A stretch of 64,000 bases of DNA from Natronorubrum bangense (lineage in GTDB: Archaea > Halobacteriota > Halobacteria > Halobacteriales > Natrialbaceae). Location: NCBI RefSeq assembly GCF_004799645.1, contig NZ_CP031305.1:1426001-1490000 (forward strand), read 5' to 3'. The position numbers and the translations under genes were made by a program. This document shows positions 18,004 through 27,202 of the stretch, one piece after another. Below the pieces are notes generated by a model that was given only the letters and a program-made list of their open reading frames with translations, searched no databases and was not told where the DNA came from. Within the stretch, counting starts at the first letter, position 1. Every line of letters begins with the position of its first letter.

Positions 18004-18411
18004 ATGTGCGCAAATCCCACAACTGAGGCGAACCAACGATTCGTTCGCCCGTCGAATCCGATCGGATACGTTGCCATCGTCATGGCACTCGTGACGGGTG
18101 TGTTACACTTGCTGGCCACGATGAACGCGATTCAGTTCAGCGAGGTGCTCGCTGCTCTGTTTGTCCTCAACGGACTCGGGTTCATCGGCGGCACGATCCT
18201 GTATCTGACGCCATACTGGCAGCGCTCGCTGTTTCTCGTCGCAGCCGCGTACTCGATCATCACCATCCTCGCGCTCTTTCCGGTCCAGGGCTGGGGCGTT
18301 GAGGCGTTCTACATGGAGGGCAATCTCAACCCGATTGCGGTCATCACCAAAGCCGCTGAGGCTGTTCTCGCGGTCTGTGCCGTCTATCTGTACGCCGATA
18401 CGGAGGCGTAA
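18004..18411 (+). CDS. Four-helix haloarchaeal membrane protein
   Basis: A 135-residue protein with four hydrophobic segments: about residues 25-45, 50-70, 78-97 and 112-130. The N-terminal 22 residues are soluble. The motif NGLGFIGGTILYLTPYWQ and the end LAVCAVYLYADTEA resemble other short haloarchaeal membrane proteins of unknown function. ATG 18004 is preferred to the TTG at 17977. It lies 99 bases after the EamA gene and may or may not be co-transcribed. Confidence 0.7.
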   Translation: MCANPTTEANQRFVRPSNPIGYVAIVMALVTGVLHLLATMNAIQFSEVLAALFVLNGLGFIGGTILYLTPYWQRSLFLVAAAYSIITILALFPVQGWGVEAFYMEGNLNPIAVITKAAEAVLAVCAVYLYADTEA

Positions 18412-18911
18412 ACTCTGACCGGAGCGCGCTCGAGGCTGGTTATCGAACGCAGATTCTTTCTCCGACGCGAGCAGGACGGAACGATACTGAGCAGTGTCGA
18501 TAGCGGCTGTTGTAGTAGCCACTGAAACTCACTGCATACCGCATCGCACGACTGCTGTGCGATGCATGTGTCAATCGGTTCAGTTGTTACTATAGACTGC
18601 AAGCGAGGCAGTGACCAAACTCGTCGCCGTCGTCGAACTCCTGTTTCTCCTGCCGTGTTGACCACCGTTCTTCGCATCTCGAGGCTCTGTGGGTTGTCCC
18701 GTGGACGCCGTGGGAGCGGGCCTGCTTCAACGATGAATGAATGTCAGTTGACACCCCATCTCGAATTCCCGGGAGTAACTACCGTTCAGGGCCACTGCAC
18801 CGGATGGAAATTCATCGATAAACGACCATGTTCGGTCAAACCGAGGTGGTAGATTTTGCCACCGGCGACGACAACGGAAGGGTTTACCTGCTCCACACGA
18901 TTGTCTCGCGC
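18412..18911. other. 500-base intergenic region without a supported gene
   Basis: No frame here has haloarchaeal codon use or a recognisable product. Its main feature is the large palindrome at 18513-18592, described separately. The last 40 bases hold the presumed serA promoter: GGTTTACC about 28 bases before the serA ATG. The middle part (18600-18820) shows nothing I can name and could be a decayed gene. Confidence 0.6.
18513..18592. repeat. 80-base nested palindrome
   Basis: An outer inverted repeat pairs TAGTAGCCACTGAA (18513-18526) with TTCAGTTGTTACTA (18579-18592), 12 of 14 bases complementary. At the centre a perfect 9-base stem, GCATCGCAC and GTGCGATGC, encloses a 7-base loop (18541-18565). 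As RNA or cruciform DNA it would form a long interrupted hairpin. It codes for nothing. It may be a MITE-like remnant or an RNA element. It is not a terminator in the usual haloarchaeal sense because no T-run follows. Confidence 0.55.
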
Positions 18912-20498
18912 ATGAAAGTACTGGTCACGGATCCCATCGCGGATGCGGGTCTTGACGTACTCAGAGACGCCGGCCACGAGGTCGAGACGGGCTATGAACT
19001 CGAGGGCGAGGACCTCCTCGAGGCGGTTTCGGACGCACAGGGACTGATCGTCCGCTCGGGAACCGAGGTCACCGACGAGGTGCTCGAAGCGGCCGAGGAA
19101 CTCGTCATTGTCGGCCGAGCGGGCATCGGCGTCGACAATATCGACATCGAGGCGGCGACGGATGAGGGTGTCATCGTCGCCAACGCACCGGAAGGGAACG
19201 TTCGCGCCGCAGCCGAACACACCGTCGCGATGACGTTCGCGACCGCGCGCTCGATCCCGCAGGCACACATCCGCCTGAAAAACGGCGAGTGGGCCAAAAG
19301 CGAATACCTCGGCACCGAACTCGACAGCAAGACGCTCGGCGTCGTCGGCCTCGGCCGCGTCGGCCAGGAAGTCGCCAAGAAGCTCAACTCGCTGGGGATG
19401 GACCTCGTCGCGTTCGACCCCTACATCTCCGAGGAACGCGCCGACCGCCTCGGTGCTGAACTCGTCGACTTCGAGGACTGTATCGAGGCCGCTGACTTCC
19501 TGACCATCCACACGCCGCTGACCCCCGAAACCGAGGGCATGATTGGCGCGGACGAACTCGACCTTCTCGAGGACGGCTACATCGTCAACGTCGGCCGCGG
19601 TGGCATTATTCAGGAAGATGCTCTCGCCGCGAAAGTCGAAGACGGCACCCTCGCCGGGGCCGCACTCGACGTCTTCGCCGAGGAACCCCTGTCGGCCGAC
19701 TCGCCGCTGCTCGAGCACGACGACATCATCGTCACGCCTCACCTCGGTGCGTCGACCGAAGCCGCACAGGAGAACGTCGCGACCTCGACGGCCGAGCAGA
19801 TCAACGCCGCGATCGCAGGCGAGCCAGTCGCCAACGCGCTCAACGCACCCTCGATCGACGAGAGCGCGTTCCCACGCCTCGAGCCGTACATCGACATCGC
19901 CGAAACCGGTGGCAAGGTCGCCGCACAACTGCTCGACGGTCGTGTCGAGTCCATCGAGATCACCTACGAAGGCGAGATCGCAGACGAAGACGTCGAGTTC
20001 GTCACCGCGAGCGCGCTGAAAGGCGTCTTCGAACCGCTCGAGTGGCAGGTCAACGCCGTCAACGCGCCACAGATCGCCGAGGACCGCGGCGTCGACGTTA
20101 CCGAATCGAAGACTCGACAGGCCGAGGACTTCCAGAGTCTGATCTCGGTGACCGTCAGCAACGGTGACGACGAGGTTTCCGTCGACGGTACTCTCTTCGC
20201 CGGCGACGACCCACGGATCGTCCGTGTCGACGGCTACCGTGTCGACGCCATCCCCCACGGCAAGATGGTCGTCACGCGAAACACCGACGAACCCGGCGTC
20301 ATCGGTCTCATCGGCTCCGTTATGGGCAAACACGGCGTCAACATCGCTGGTATGTTCAACGCCCGCGAGACCATCGGCGGCGAGGCGCTGACCGTCTACA
20401 ACGTCGACAGCGAGGTTCCCGAGGACGCGAAGGCGGAACTCGAGGGCGACGACCGGATCATCGGGATCAACTACATCACGCTGAACGGTCAGAACTGA
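18912..20498 (+). CDS. serA: D-3-phosphoglycerate dehydrogenase
   Basis: A 528-residue enzyme, the normal length for the long SerA form, oxidising 3-phosphoglycerate to phosphohydroxypyruvate, the first step of serine synthesis. In order: substrate part with GRAGIGVDNIDIEAAT, the Rossmann loop VVGLGRVGQEVAKKL, TIHTPLTPETEGMIG, NVGRGGIIQEDAL, the catalytic His region IIVTPHLGASTEAA, an intervening domain (about 320-450), and a C-terminal ACT domain starting VTRNTDEPGVIGLIGS. The ACT domain suggests serine feedback or ligand control. Start ATG 18912 gives MKVLVTDPIADAG, the family start. A T-rich terminator follows the stop. Confidence 0.95.
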   Translation: MKVLVTDPIADAGLDVLRDAGHEVETGYELEGEDLLEAVSDAQGLIVRSGTEVTDEVLEAAEELVIVGRAGIGVDNIDIEAATDEGVIVANAPEGNVRAAAEHTVAMTFATARSIPQAHIRLKNGEWAKSEYLGTELDSKTLGVVGLGRVGQEVAKKLNSLGMDLVAFDPYISEERADRLGAELVDFEDCIEAADFLTIHTPLTPETEGMIGADELDLLEDGYIVNVGRGGIIQEDALAAKVEDGTLAGAALDVFAEEPLSADSPLLEHDDIIVTPHLGASTEAAQENVATSTAEQINAAIAGEPVANALNAPSIDESAFPRLEPYIDIAETGGKVAAQLLDGRVESIEITYEGEIADEDVEFVTASALKGVFEPLEWQVNAVNAPQIAEDRGVDVTESKTRQAEDFQSLISVTVSNGDDEVSVDGTLFAGDDPRIVRVDGYRVDAIPHGKMVVTRNTDEPGVIGLIGSVMGKHGVNIAGMFNARETIGGEALTVYNVDSEVPEDAKAELEGDDRIIGINYITLNGQN

Positions 20499-20513
20499 GC
20501 GCCTCGTTCGGCT

Positions 20514-20531
20514 CGTTTTTGCCGTTTTTCT
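20514..20531 (+). terminator. T-rich terminator after serA
   Basis: Two runs of five T separated by GCCG (CGTTTTTGCCGTTTTTCT) begin about 16 bases after the serA stop codon. Haloarchaeal transcripts commonly end in such T-runs without needing a hairpin. Confidence 0.5.
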
Positions 20532-20576
20532 GAAACTGGTCCTGTGTGCGTCCGCGGGTTACCGTCGGGACTGTGC

Positions 20577-21089
20577 TCAGTACTGGAAGACCGCGGTCGC
20601 GATGCCAATCGTCTGCCCGACGTTCACCAGGCTGAGTCCCGCGACCAACACGCCGGTATCGCCCCCGGCCAGCGAGGAGCTGGCGTAGACGAGCAAGCCG
20701 AGGACGCTGAGGACGGCCCCGAGGAGGTAGCGCCGCGGTGTCTCGGCGACGTGTTGACTCGTGTAGGCAAGCCCCGCTGCCGGGATGAGCATCCAGCCAG
20801 CGAGACTGAGCGTAAAGAGTGGCGTCGCCACGGCCGGGACCAGAAAGCCGACACCCCCAGCCAAGGTGACGACGAGGCCGGCGAGCAGCACGCGCCGCCA
20901 CGCAAGCAAGACGCCGTGATCCATCGCCGACCACGAGAGGGCGGTGAAGACGACGATGATCACCGCCATCACCAGATGGGCGACGAACAGGGCGTGCTCG
21001 CTCGCGAGGTCGAGGTGGACGGCGGTGACGAACGTCCACGCGAGCGGAACGAGGATGATAGGGCCGTTTTCCCGAAGCCGACGGAGCAT
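20577..21089 (-). CDS. Six-helix haloarchaeal membrane protein
   Basis: A 170-residue, nearly all-hydrophobic protein with about six helices, starting MLRRLRENGPIILVPLAWTF. Charged residues are few and fall in short loops (DLASEHA, RRVLLA, ETPRRY). No conserved catalytic residues stand out and no family is recognised. It converges with serA, with a terminator between. The minus-strand start is a clean ATG preceded by positively charged residues, which fits an inside N-terminus. Confidence 0.65.
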   Translation of the reverse strand: MLRRLRENGPIILVPLAWTFVTAVHLDLASEHALFVAHLVMAVIIVVFTALSWSAMDHGVLLAWRRVLLAGLVVTLAGGVGFLVPAVATPLFTLSLAGWMLIPAAGLAYTSQHVAETPRRYLLGAVLSVLGLLVYASSSLAGGDTGVLVAGLSLVNVGQTIGIATAVFQY

Positions 21090-21210
21090 GCATCACTCTA
21101 TGGACTGGCCCGCCACAGTTGTTGTGCCGATCGCACGCCGCTCCGGCACTCGGCCAGTATGCCCACGGAACTGCAACACGGCCGTTTGATCGTCGCCGAC
21201 CGCTGGTCGT

Positions 21211-22014
21211 TCAGGCGATTCCCAACCCGCCGAGGACGAGTCGACCGCCGATGAGTGCGAGGAGCGCGAGCACGCCCTGTCGCTGGATTCGTTCTGAGAG
21301 CTGCGGTCGGACGCGTCGGCCAGCGAGGACACCAGCGAGAGCCGGAATCGCAAGCGCCACCGAAAGCACGCCAACCGCCAGCGATGGATACAGGCCGAAA
21401 ACCACCGCGGCACCCACTCGAACGGCGTTGATACCGACGAACACGAGTGCGAGGACGCCGACGAACAGCCCGGCCTCGAGGTCACGACTTCGGATGTAGG
21501 CGACGACCTGCACGCCGACGTTCGTCGCGCCGAAGACGACCCCCGAGATGGTGCCGAGGCCGACCATCATCCCCCGCCGTTCGACGAAACAGCGATCCTC
21601 GAGCGCGGCGCGTCCGGGGATCGGAACAGCCCGCTGTGTCGCCCCGACGTACGCGAGCGTGACAACCCCGAGTGCGATCGTCAGCGGATCAGCCGGGATT
21701 GACTCGAGTGCGGCCATGCCGACGAGCGTGCCGACGAGGGTCGCCAGCACGTAGGGCCAGAAGCGCCGACTGCACGAGCGGACGGCGTCGGCGTCGAGTT
21801 CGCCCAGTAGCGAGACGTTCGTTGCGAGAATCGGGACGATCATCAGCACGACCGCGACCGAAGGATCAACGACGGTCGCCAACGCCATCGTCCCGACGAG
21901 GGCAAAGCCGAAGCCGGCGATGCCGGTAACGACGCCGGCCAGGAGAAGTGTTACGAGGACGAATGCGGCGGTCGTCGGATCGACGGCTCCGATAACCGCG
22001 TGCTGTGAGAACAC
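21211..22014 (-). CDS. TauE/SafE family (sulfite exporter-like) membrane protein
   Basis: A 267-residue membrane protein if started at GTG 22014 (FSQHAVIGAVDPTT). About eight helices form two repeats. Characteristic stretches are AGVVTGIAGFGFALVGTMAL near the N-terminus and GLGTISGVVFGATNVGVQVV in the second repeat, which match the Gly-rich TauE/SafE (DUF81) motifs. Members move sulfur-containing organic anions or other anions; the substrate is not shown by the neighbourhood. The frame is open to 22095, so a longer start is possible, but the leader there is not membrane-like or conserved-looking. Confidence 0.8.
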   Translation of the reverse strand: MFSQHAVIGAVDPTTAAFVLVTLLLAGVVTGIAGFGFALVGTMALATVVDPSVAVVLMIVPILATNVSLLGELDADAVRSCSRRFWPYVLATLVGTLVGMAALESIPADPLTIALGVVTLAYVGATQRAVPIPGRAALEDRCFVERRGMMVGLGTISGVVFGATNVGVQVVAYIRSRDLEAGLFVGVLALVFVGINAVRVGAAVVFGLYPSLAVGVLSVALAIPALAGVLAGRRVRPQLSERIQRQGVLALLALIGGRLVLGGLGIA

Positions 22015-22177
22015 GCTCGTCCGTCTCGTTCGCTCGCTTGATAGATAACCCTGTCCGGCTCTGCTGAAACCTGAAACAACTGATAAGCACTTCAAGCGGT
22101 AGAGTGGGACCTAGAATTTCGCGACACGTTCATTCTGTAAAATCTACTGGAAATCGGCCGCTCAGCGGTTCGAGGCA

Positions 22178-22186
22178 CTTATATAG
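22178..22186 (+). promoter_or_regulatory. TATA box for the SDR gene
   Basis: CTTATATAG lies with its centre about 28 bases before the ATG at 22210, a canonical archaeal TATA element at leaderless distance. It is one of the clearest promoters in the window. Confidence 0.6.
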
Positions 22187-22209
22187 CGCTTGGCGGCGTA
22201 CACCGTCTA

Positions 22210-23238
22210 ATGGAGTATTTTGTCACTGGCTCAACTGGATTGATCGGCTCGCACGTTGTAACGGAACTTCTCGCAACTGGTCACGATGTCGTTGCGCTGA
22301 CCCGTTCGCGCTCGAACGCGAGTCACCTGCCGGAGGCGGTCACGGTGGTCGAAGGCGACGTCACCGAGAAAGAGAGTATGCGGGAGGCGATGACAGGTGT
22401 GGACGGCGTGTTTCACCTTGCCGCATGGTTCTATCTCGGTCCGGGTCCTCGCGAGGCCGAAAACGCCGAACGGATCAACGTGGAGGGGACCCGAAACGTT
22501 CTCGAGTTGATGGCAGAACTGGATGTACCAAAAGGCGTCTACACCAGCACGCTCGGCGTGTATCCACTTCGATCGTTTGCGTACATCGACGAAACGATTG
22601 CGCCGGAGTGCCCGGAATCGGCCGTGTATTACCGGACGAAATGGGAGGCCCATTACGAAGTCGCCAAACCCATGATCGACGATGGACTGCCACTCGTCAT
22701 CGTCCAACCGGGCATCGTCTACGGCCCGGGAGACAAGTCGCACGGATCGATTCGAGGCCTGTTTCGGAGCTACCTTCAGGGCGAGCTTCCGATGATTCCG
22801 CGCGGCCACTACGTGCCCTGGGACCACGTCGGAGATATCGCTGACGGGCACCTCCGCGCGATGGGACAAGGCGCTCCTGGGGAAACGTACATCATTTCAG
22901 GGGCGCCTCGAGACGCTGTCGACGTCCTCGAGTGTGCAGAAGCGATAACAGGCGTTCCGGCCCCTCGTGCCGTCTCCCCGAAGGTGTTCGCAGGGTTCGC
23001 CAGCGTAATGGGGGCAGTAGAGCGGGTCATTACGCCGCCGGAAGGATTCGAATCCGAGGGGCTCCGGTTTTTCGCCGGCGGCCGATGGCCGGTCGATACC
23101 AGCAAGGCGACCGAGGAACTGGGAATCACTCATAGGCCTCTCGAGGAAGGCCTCCGAGACTATCTGGAGTGGGAGATGAAACAGCTGAAGATGCGGGGGG
23201 ACACGGGAGGCGAGGTCCAGGAAGTCACTCACCGCTAG
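22210..23238 (+). CDS. NAD-dependent epimerase/dehydratase (extended SDR)
   Basis: A 342-residue extended short-chain dehydrogenase. The nucleotide-binding start FVTGSTGLIGSHVVTELLAT gives the GxxGxxG loop; VEGDVTEKES is the Asp-containing loop after strand 3; YYRTKWEAH provides the active-site Tyr and Lys three residues apart; IVQPGIVYGPGDKS is the substrate-side motif after them. The C-terminal half carries DTSKATEELGITHRPLEEGL, common in nucleoside-diphosphate-sugar epimerase-like members. Substrate is unknown; dihydroflavonol-reductase-like SDRs are the closest general type. It converges with a methyltransferase gene. Confidence 0.85.
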   Translation: MEYFVTGSTGLIGSHVVTELLATGHDVVALTRSRSNASHLPEAVTVVEGDVTEKESMREAMTGVDGVFHLAAWFYLGPGPREAENAERINVEGTRNVLELMAELDVPKGVYTSTLGVYPLRSFAYIDETIAPECPESAVYYRTKWEAHYEVAKPMIDDGLPLVIVQPGIVYGPGDKSHGSIRGLFRSYLQGELPMIPRGHYVPWDHVGDIADGHLRAMGQGAPGETYIISGAPRDAVDVLECAEAITGVPAPRAVSPKVFAGFASVMGAVERVITPPEGFESEGLRFFAGGRWPVDTSKATEELGITHRPLEEGLRDYLEWEMKQLKMRGDTGGEVQEVTHR

Positions 23239-23314
23239 ATAGCCTCCATCAGTTGCGCTGGCAAGCCACAGACCACCGCGCCCGTGGCAGTTGACCGGAG
23301 CCCCTTGCCCTAGT

Positions 23315-23926
23315 TTACTGTCCCCGATATTCGGCCAGCACGAACGGCACCGAACTCCCCAGCGGATCGTCGACGACTCGCTCCCAGATGATTGCAAAGC
23401 CTGCCGCCTCGAGTGAGCTCCGAGTCCGACGGCGGCCGGGGGTGCTGAAGAACATCGACTGGCCGCTTCCGAGCCAGTCGTGTCGGGTCGTCTCGTAGCG
23501 ACTCGAGCCGACCGTCGCGAGGAGTCGCCCGCCCGGCCGGAGGACGCGAGCGAACTCGCCGTAGACGGCCGGATGCTCGGTTTGGGGGACATGAAAGACG
23601 GCGTGATACGCCGTGATCGCGTCGACAGCGTTCGCGGCCAGCGGGAGCCTCGTCATCTCACCCTGAATGAGGTGGGCTTCGGGAACGTTTTCGGCTGCCA
23701 ACTCGAGTTGGCGACTCGAGAGATCGAGCCCGATTCGATCGACGCCCGCGAGGTTTGCAAGCGTTCGCATCCCATCGCCACAGCCGACGTCGAGGACGGT
23801 TGCGGCTTCGGGGAGGCCCTCGAGTAGCTCATCGATTAGGGCGGCGTCCTCGCCGTCGGCGCGTCGGGTGCTGGCGTAATCGTCGGCGACGGCGTCCCAT
23901 GCCCGTCGAAGTTCCTGTCGATCCAT
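23315..23926 (-). CDS. Class I SAM-dependent methyltransferase
   Basis: A 203-residue protein with a Rossmann-type methyltransferase domain (Methyltransf_11 type). Motif I is ATVLDVGCGDGMRTLANLAG, followed by VDRIGLDLSSRQLELA with the acidic SAM-ribose residue, then LPLAANAVDAITAYHAVFHV and EFARVLRPGGRLLATVGSSR. The start MDRQELRRAWDAVADDYAST is typical for such enzymes. The substrate is unknown; small molecules and tRNA have both been found for near relatives. No operon partner. Confidence 0.85.
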   Translation of the reverse strand: MDRQELRRAWDAVADDYASTRRADGEDAALIDELLEGLPEAATVLDVGCGDGMRTLANLAGVDRIGLDLSSRQLELAAENVPEAHLIQGEMTRLPLAANAVDAITAYHAVFHVPQTEHPAVYGEFARVLRPGGRLLATVGSSRYETTRHDWLGSGQSMFFSTPGRRRTRSSLEAAGFAIIWERVVDDPLGSSVPFVLAEYRGQ

Positions 23927-24020
23927 GGCTGGGAGACGAAAGCAGACGGTATGGTGCTGGTGCCAAACGGGTATGGCCTGTGGTGGCTAGACGCTCTTAT
24001 CGCTCGGCGTCGTAGGGGTA

Positions 24021-24794
24021 GTGATGACATCCCACGAACCCTCGCGGCTCGCGGCCGTCGTTGCGGCACTCCGTGACCGGGGCTACCGCTGTCCAGATCC
24101 GCCCGAGGCCGATGGGCCGGTCGTGGCGACTGGTGGCGACCATCCAGCAGACGGTCCCGACGTACCGCTGTCGGTCGAGCGCCTCCGAGACGTCACGCCG
24201 TTGACCCTCGCCAGCAGCGTGGCGGCTGCCGCCCACGCCGGTCGGGCGCCGGTGCTCGTCGTCGACGAGTGGGGACTCGAGGCCGCACACACGATCCTCG
24301 GTGACCCGTTCTTGCTCCGTGGCCGTGTCGATGGCTGCCGTCAGTTCTACTCGATCCCGGATCGGATCGCGCTGACCGACGGGCGGTATGCCTGCGTCCG
24401 AACCGACGCGGAGCCACAGTGGCGAGAAGATTCGTCGACGACCACAGCCGATGACGACCGCGACAGGACGGGGACCGACGAGCCACGACTGTTGCTCGAG
24501 GCCGATGGCTCGGTCCTCGCCGTCCTCGCGGCCACCGAACTGACCTGCCCTGGCCCCGAACCGGACGCGTTCCCCTATCGATACGGCCGCGGCGCGGACA
24601 AGCGTATCCACGTCTTCGATCGAGATCGGGAGGTCGGCCGCTACGCCGGTATCGCTGCAATGCGGGAAAACGCCTACCGTCCAGTAGCGATGCCGTTGCT
24701 CCCCGAACACCACATCAGAACGGGTGGCCGTCTGGCTCGAGGCGTGACCCTCGCGGTCGCGACGGCCGACGGCATCGAGTTCCATCGGCCCTGA
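24021..24794 (+). CDS. Haloarchaeal conserved protein, unknown function
   Basis: A 257-residue soluble protein beginning MTSHEPSRLAAVVAALRDRG. I do not recognise a family. It has alternating strand/helix character, a stretch APVLVVDEWGLEAAHTILGD, then a variable acidic region near residues 135-160 (STTTADDDRDRTGTDEP) and a conserved-looking end with RIHVFDRDREVGRYAG and HHIRTGGRLARGVTLAVAT. No signal peptide or membrane helix. It is divergent from the methyltransferase across 94 bases. Codon use is normal for the replicon, so it is a real gene. Confidence 0.65.
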   Translation: MMTSHEPSRLAAVVAALRDRGYRCPDPPEADGPVVATGGDHPADGPDVPLSVERLRDVTPLTLASSVAAAAHAGRAPVLVVDEWGLEAAHTILGDPFLLRGRVDGCRQFYSIPDRIALTDGRYACVRTDAEPQWREDSSTTTADDDRDRTGTDEPRLLLEADGSVLAVLAATELTCPGPEPDAFPYRYGRGADKRIHVFDRDREVGRYAGIAAMRENAYRPVAMPLLPEHHIRTGGRLARGVTLAVATADGIEFHRP

Positions 24795-24887
24795 GACGGG
24801 CTGCCGGCCCGCGCTCTCGGTGGGAACGAAAGCGTCACGGGTGCACTGGCACTGACTGCAGGAGTCCGTCTGCGACGGCGGGCGCTC

Positions 24888-25208
24888 CTACGGTGCTCCC
24901 ATCAGCACGAACCGACTTTCGGTGTCGCCGTTGTGGATCTGGTGTGTCGCGTCCGGCGGAATTCGGATCGCGTCACCTTCGGCCATGTCGATCGATTCGT
25001 CGTTGACGGTGACCGTCGCTTCGCCTTCCATCAGCAGGTACACTTCTTCGTGGCCTTCCTCCTCGTGGTCGTGTTCTTTGCCTTCCCAGCCGGGCTCACA
25101 CTCCACGACGGTCACGCCCATGTGCTCGCAGTTCAACTCGTCACGTAGGAAGTGCATCCCGTTCTGATCGTCGACGTCGTGATAGTTGGTCTTCGTATAG
25201 TCGGCCAT
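24888..25208 (-). CDS. Cupin domain protein
   Basis: A single-domain cupin of 106 residues from ATG 25208 (MADYTKTNYHDV), or 122 from ATG 25256; the shorter start is the better match to my memory of relatives. Cupin motif 1 is seen as KEHDHEEEGHEEVYLLMEGE with His residues and a Glu as metal ligands, and motif 2 as GDAIRIPPDATHQIHNGD. Such small cupins bind a divalent metal; function ranges from isomerases to simple binding proteins and cannot be chosen here. It is divergent from hisI. Confidence 0.8.
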   Translation of the reverse strand: MADYTKTNYHDVDDQNGMHFLRDELNCEHMGVTVVECEPGWEGKEHDHEEEGHEEVYLLMEGEATVTVNDESIDMAEGDAIRIPPDATHQIHNGDTESRFVLMGAP

Positions 25209-25342
25209 CACGGTCTCCCGCCCACTCCACGCGTCATAAATGTTGGCGCTACTCATGATTGGGCCGATGGGTGACGGTTCGTCGTTGTCGAGGTGACCCT
25301 CTCGGCAAAAGACCTATCGCCCTGACGGTCATCCACCCAGCT

Positions 25343-25714
25343 ATGACCGACGAGATTGCAGTCGACTTCGGCGAGGACGGGCTCGTCCCCGCCGTTGCAC
25401 AGGACGCAGCGTCCGGTGAGGTGCTCATGCTCGCCTACGTCTCGCCGGAGGCACTCGAGCGCACGCGCGAGACAGGTGTCGCCCACTACTACTCCCGTAG
25501 CCGAGACGAACTCTGGGAGAAAGGTGCCACGAGCGGGCACACACAGGACGTTGCGGAGGTTCGGGTCGACTGTGACGCCGACACGCTGCTCTATCTGGTC
25601 GACCAGGAAGGCGGGGCGTGTCACACCGGCCACCAGTCGTGTTTCTACCGGACGATCGACGGGGAAAACGTCGGCAAGAAGGTGTTCGACCCCGACGCGA
25701 TCTACGACGACTGA
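25343..25714 (+). CDS. hisI: Phosphoribosyl-AMP cyclohydrolase
   Basis: A 123-residue stand-alone HisI that opens the purine ring of phosphoribosyl-AMP in histidine biosynthesis. Family signatures are [55 protein letters not shown] and the Cys/His-rich [10 protein letters not shown]. The DCDAD aspartates bind magnesium and the Cys residues bind zinc. No HisE (phosphoribosyl-ATP pyrophosphatase) domain is fused, as is usual in haloarchaea. The frame starts earlier at 25259, but the ATG at 25343 fits the family. The next gene begins six bases later. Confidence 0.93.
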   Translation: MTDEIAVDFGEDGLVPAVAQDAASGEVLMLAYVSPEALERTRETGVAHYYSRSRDELWEKGATSGHTQDVAEVRVDCDADTLLYLVDQEGGACHTGHQSCFYRTIDGENVGKKVFDPDAIYDD

Positions 25715-25720
25715 TCTCGG

Positions 25721-26890
25721 ATGAGCGAACGCGTTCACCACCCCGATGCGGACGCCACTGCGGACGACCAGACACCACTCGAGACCCTCGAACGGGCTCG
25801 AGAGCGCTTCAAACAGGCCGAAAGCCGGGTCGAAGCCCACGGTGGTGGAGCGGTGACCGACGCAGCCGAGGCATACCGGAACGCGACGGAGTTACTCGAG
25901 AGCTACGTCGACCGAGCGACGGGAACCGGCCGGGAGAACTTCAAGGCCTACGTCGAACTCGAGGGGAAGTTCGACTCGCTGGTCACGAACCTTCCCGACG
26001 ATCTGAAGGGGCGTGAGGCGTTCGACGACGCCCTCGAGGCGATCGATAAACGCCGGCTCAGCGAGTCGGATTTCGAGCGCGCCCACGACGCCCTGGAGCC
26101 GGCGGCTCAGTATGCCGAGTTACTCGACGAGCGCGAAACGGCCCGCGAGGCCGTCGACGACGCTCGGACGTCTGCCGCGAAACGGCTCCGGGAACTCGAC
26201 GACGAGATCGCTGACCGCGAGCGCCTGCTCGAACTCGCAACCGCCGATCTCGACGCGCCCGTCGAGGCGCTTCGCGAACCGATCGAGGCGTACAACGACG
26301 CGATCGAGACGGCGTTCGAGGCGTTTCGACTCGAGGCGTCGGCCCGCGAGGTGTTCTCGCTGGTCGAGCGCAGCCGCTGGTATCCGTTTGTCCCCTACGA
26401 GCAGCCCCCGACTGAGCTGGCTGACTACGTTCAGGACGACCCTGCCGGCGAGTACACCATTCCGGAACTGCTCGAGTATGCGAACTACTCACATTCAAAA
26501 CTCTCCCATTACGTCGAGAGCGCGGACGAACTCAAACGCCGAGTCGCGACCCAGCAGACGTATCTCGATGGGATCGACGCCGAGCCACTGACGATTTCGT
26601 GGCCGCCGGGCGAAGCGGGGGTGCTTCGGCGAAAGATACGCGAGATCCGTCCGTTCGTCGCTCGTGTCGCCGACGAGGACGTCGTCGCCCAGCTGCGATC
26701 TCTCCGTCGGCTCACGACCGACCCCGAGTTCGACTACGATCGGCTGCAGACCGCCGCGCAGGCTGTCGTCCAGCTCACCCCCGACGAACGCAAGCGGCTT
26801 GCTGACGGCCAGATCGCGGACGAACTCGAGGCGTTGCGGGACGAACGGGAAGCGATCGAAGACGCACTCGAGGTTGACGATCCGATCTGA
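25721..26890 (+). CDS. Haloarchaeal coiled-coil protein, unknown function
   Basis: A 389-residue, highly charged protein with predicted long helices: about residues 20-70 (LERARERFKQAESRVEAHGG), 95-185 (ELLDERETAREAVDDARTSA) and 340-389. Between them is a less charged part with SLVERSRWYPFVPYEQPP and LTISWPPGEAGVLRRKIREI. No signal peptide or membrane segment. Proteins of this design are conserved next to hisI in some haloarchaea as far as I recall, and are called DUF7118, which I cannot verify. Because it lies six bases after hisI it is likely co-transcribed, but no link to histidine synthesis is evident. Confidence 0.65.
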   Translation: MSERVHHPDADATADDQTPLETLERARERFKQAESRVEAHGGGAVTDAAEAYRNATELLESYVDRATGTGRENFKAYVELEGKFDSLVTNLPDDLKGREAFDDALEAIDKRRLSESDFERAHDALEPAAQYAELLDERETAREAVDDARTSAAKRLRELDDEIADRERLLELATADLDAPVEALREPIEAYNDAIETAFEAFRLEASAREVFSLVERSRWYPFVPYEQPPTELADYVQDDPAGEYTIPELLEYANYSHSKLSHYVESADELKRRVATQQTYLDGIDAEPLTISWPPGEAGVLRRKIREIRPFVARVADEDVVAQLRSLRRLTTDPEFDYDRLQTAAQAVVQLTPDERKRLADGQIADELEALRDEREAIEDALEVDDPI

Positions 26891-27202
26891 ACGACCCGGG
26901 CTTCCGCGGAGTCTCGTGTTCTGGCTGCTATGCCCAGACAACTGCTCGTCCCGGTTGACCGTACTTTTGATACGATTCCGTTCCAATCACGAGCACACGA
27001 AGATGAACGAAGCGAGGGTTCGACGGCAGTTACTCTCACAGCGACCCGGTGAGTTCTGGGTTGACGGCCCACAGCCGACTGCTGACTGGAGCGTCGACGG
27101 TCAGAGACACGACACGGAGACTGACCGCCGTCTTTCGGGAGCCGACCTCGCTGTGGCGTGTCGGCGAAGCCACAACAATCAGACCTGCGAGCAGTGTTTG
27201 CT
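26891..27202. other. 312-base intergenic region
   Basis: This stretch separates two plus-strand genes. It contains CTTTTGATACG at about 26965, a possible TATA region, and a short frame from ATG 27003 listed separately. No RNA gene or repeat is recognised. Confidence 0.5.

Noticed and set aside
18786-20333. 515-codon minus-strand frame opposite serA
   Set aside because: Antisense shadow caused by codon bias; serA motifs are unambiguous.
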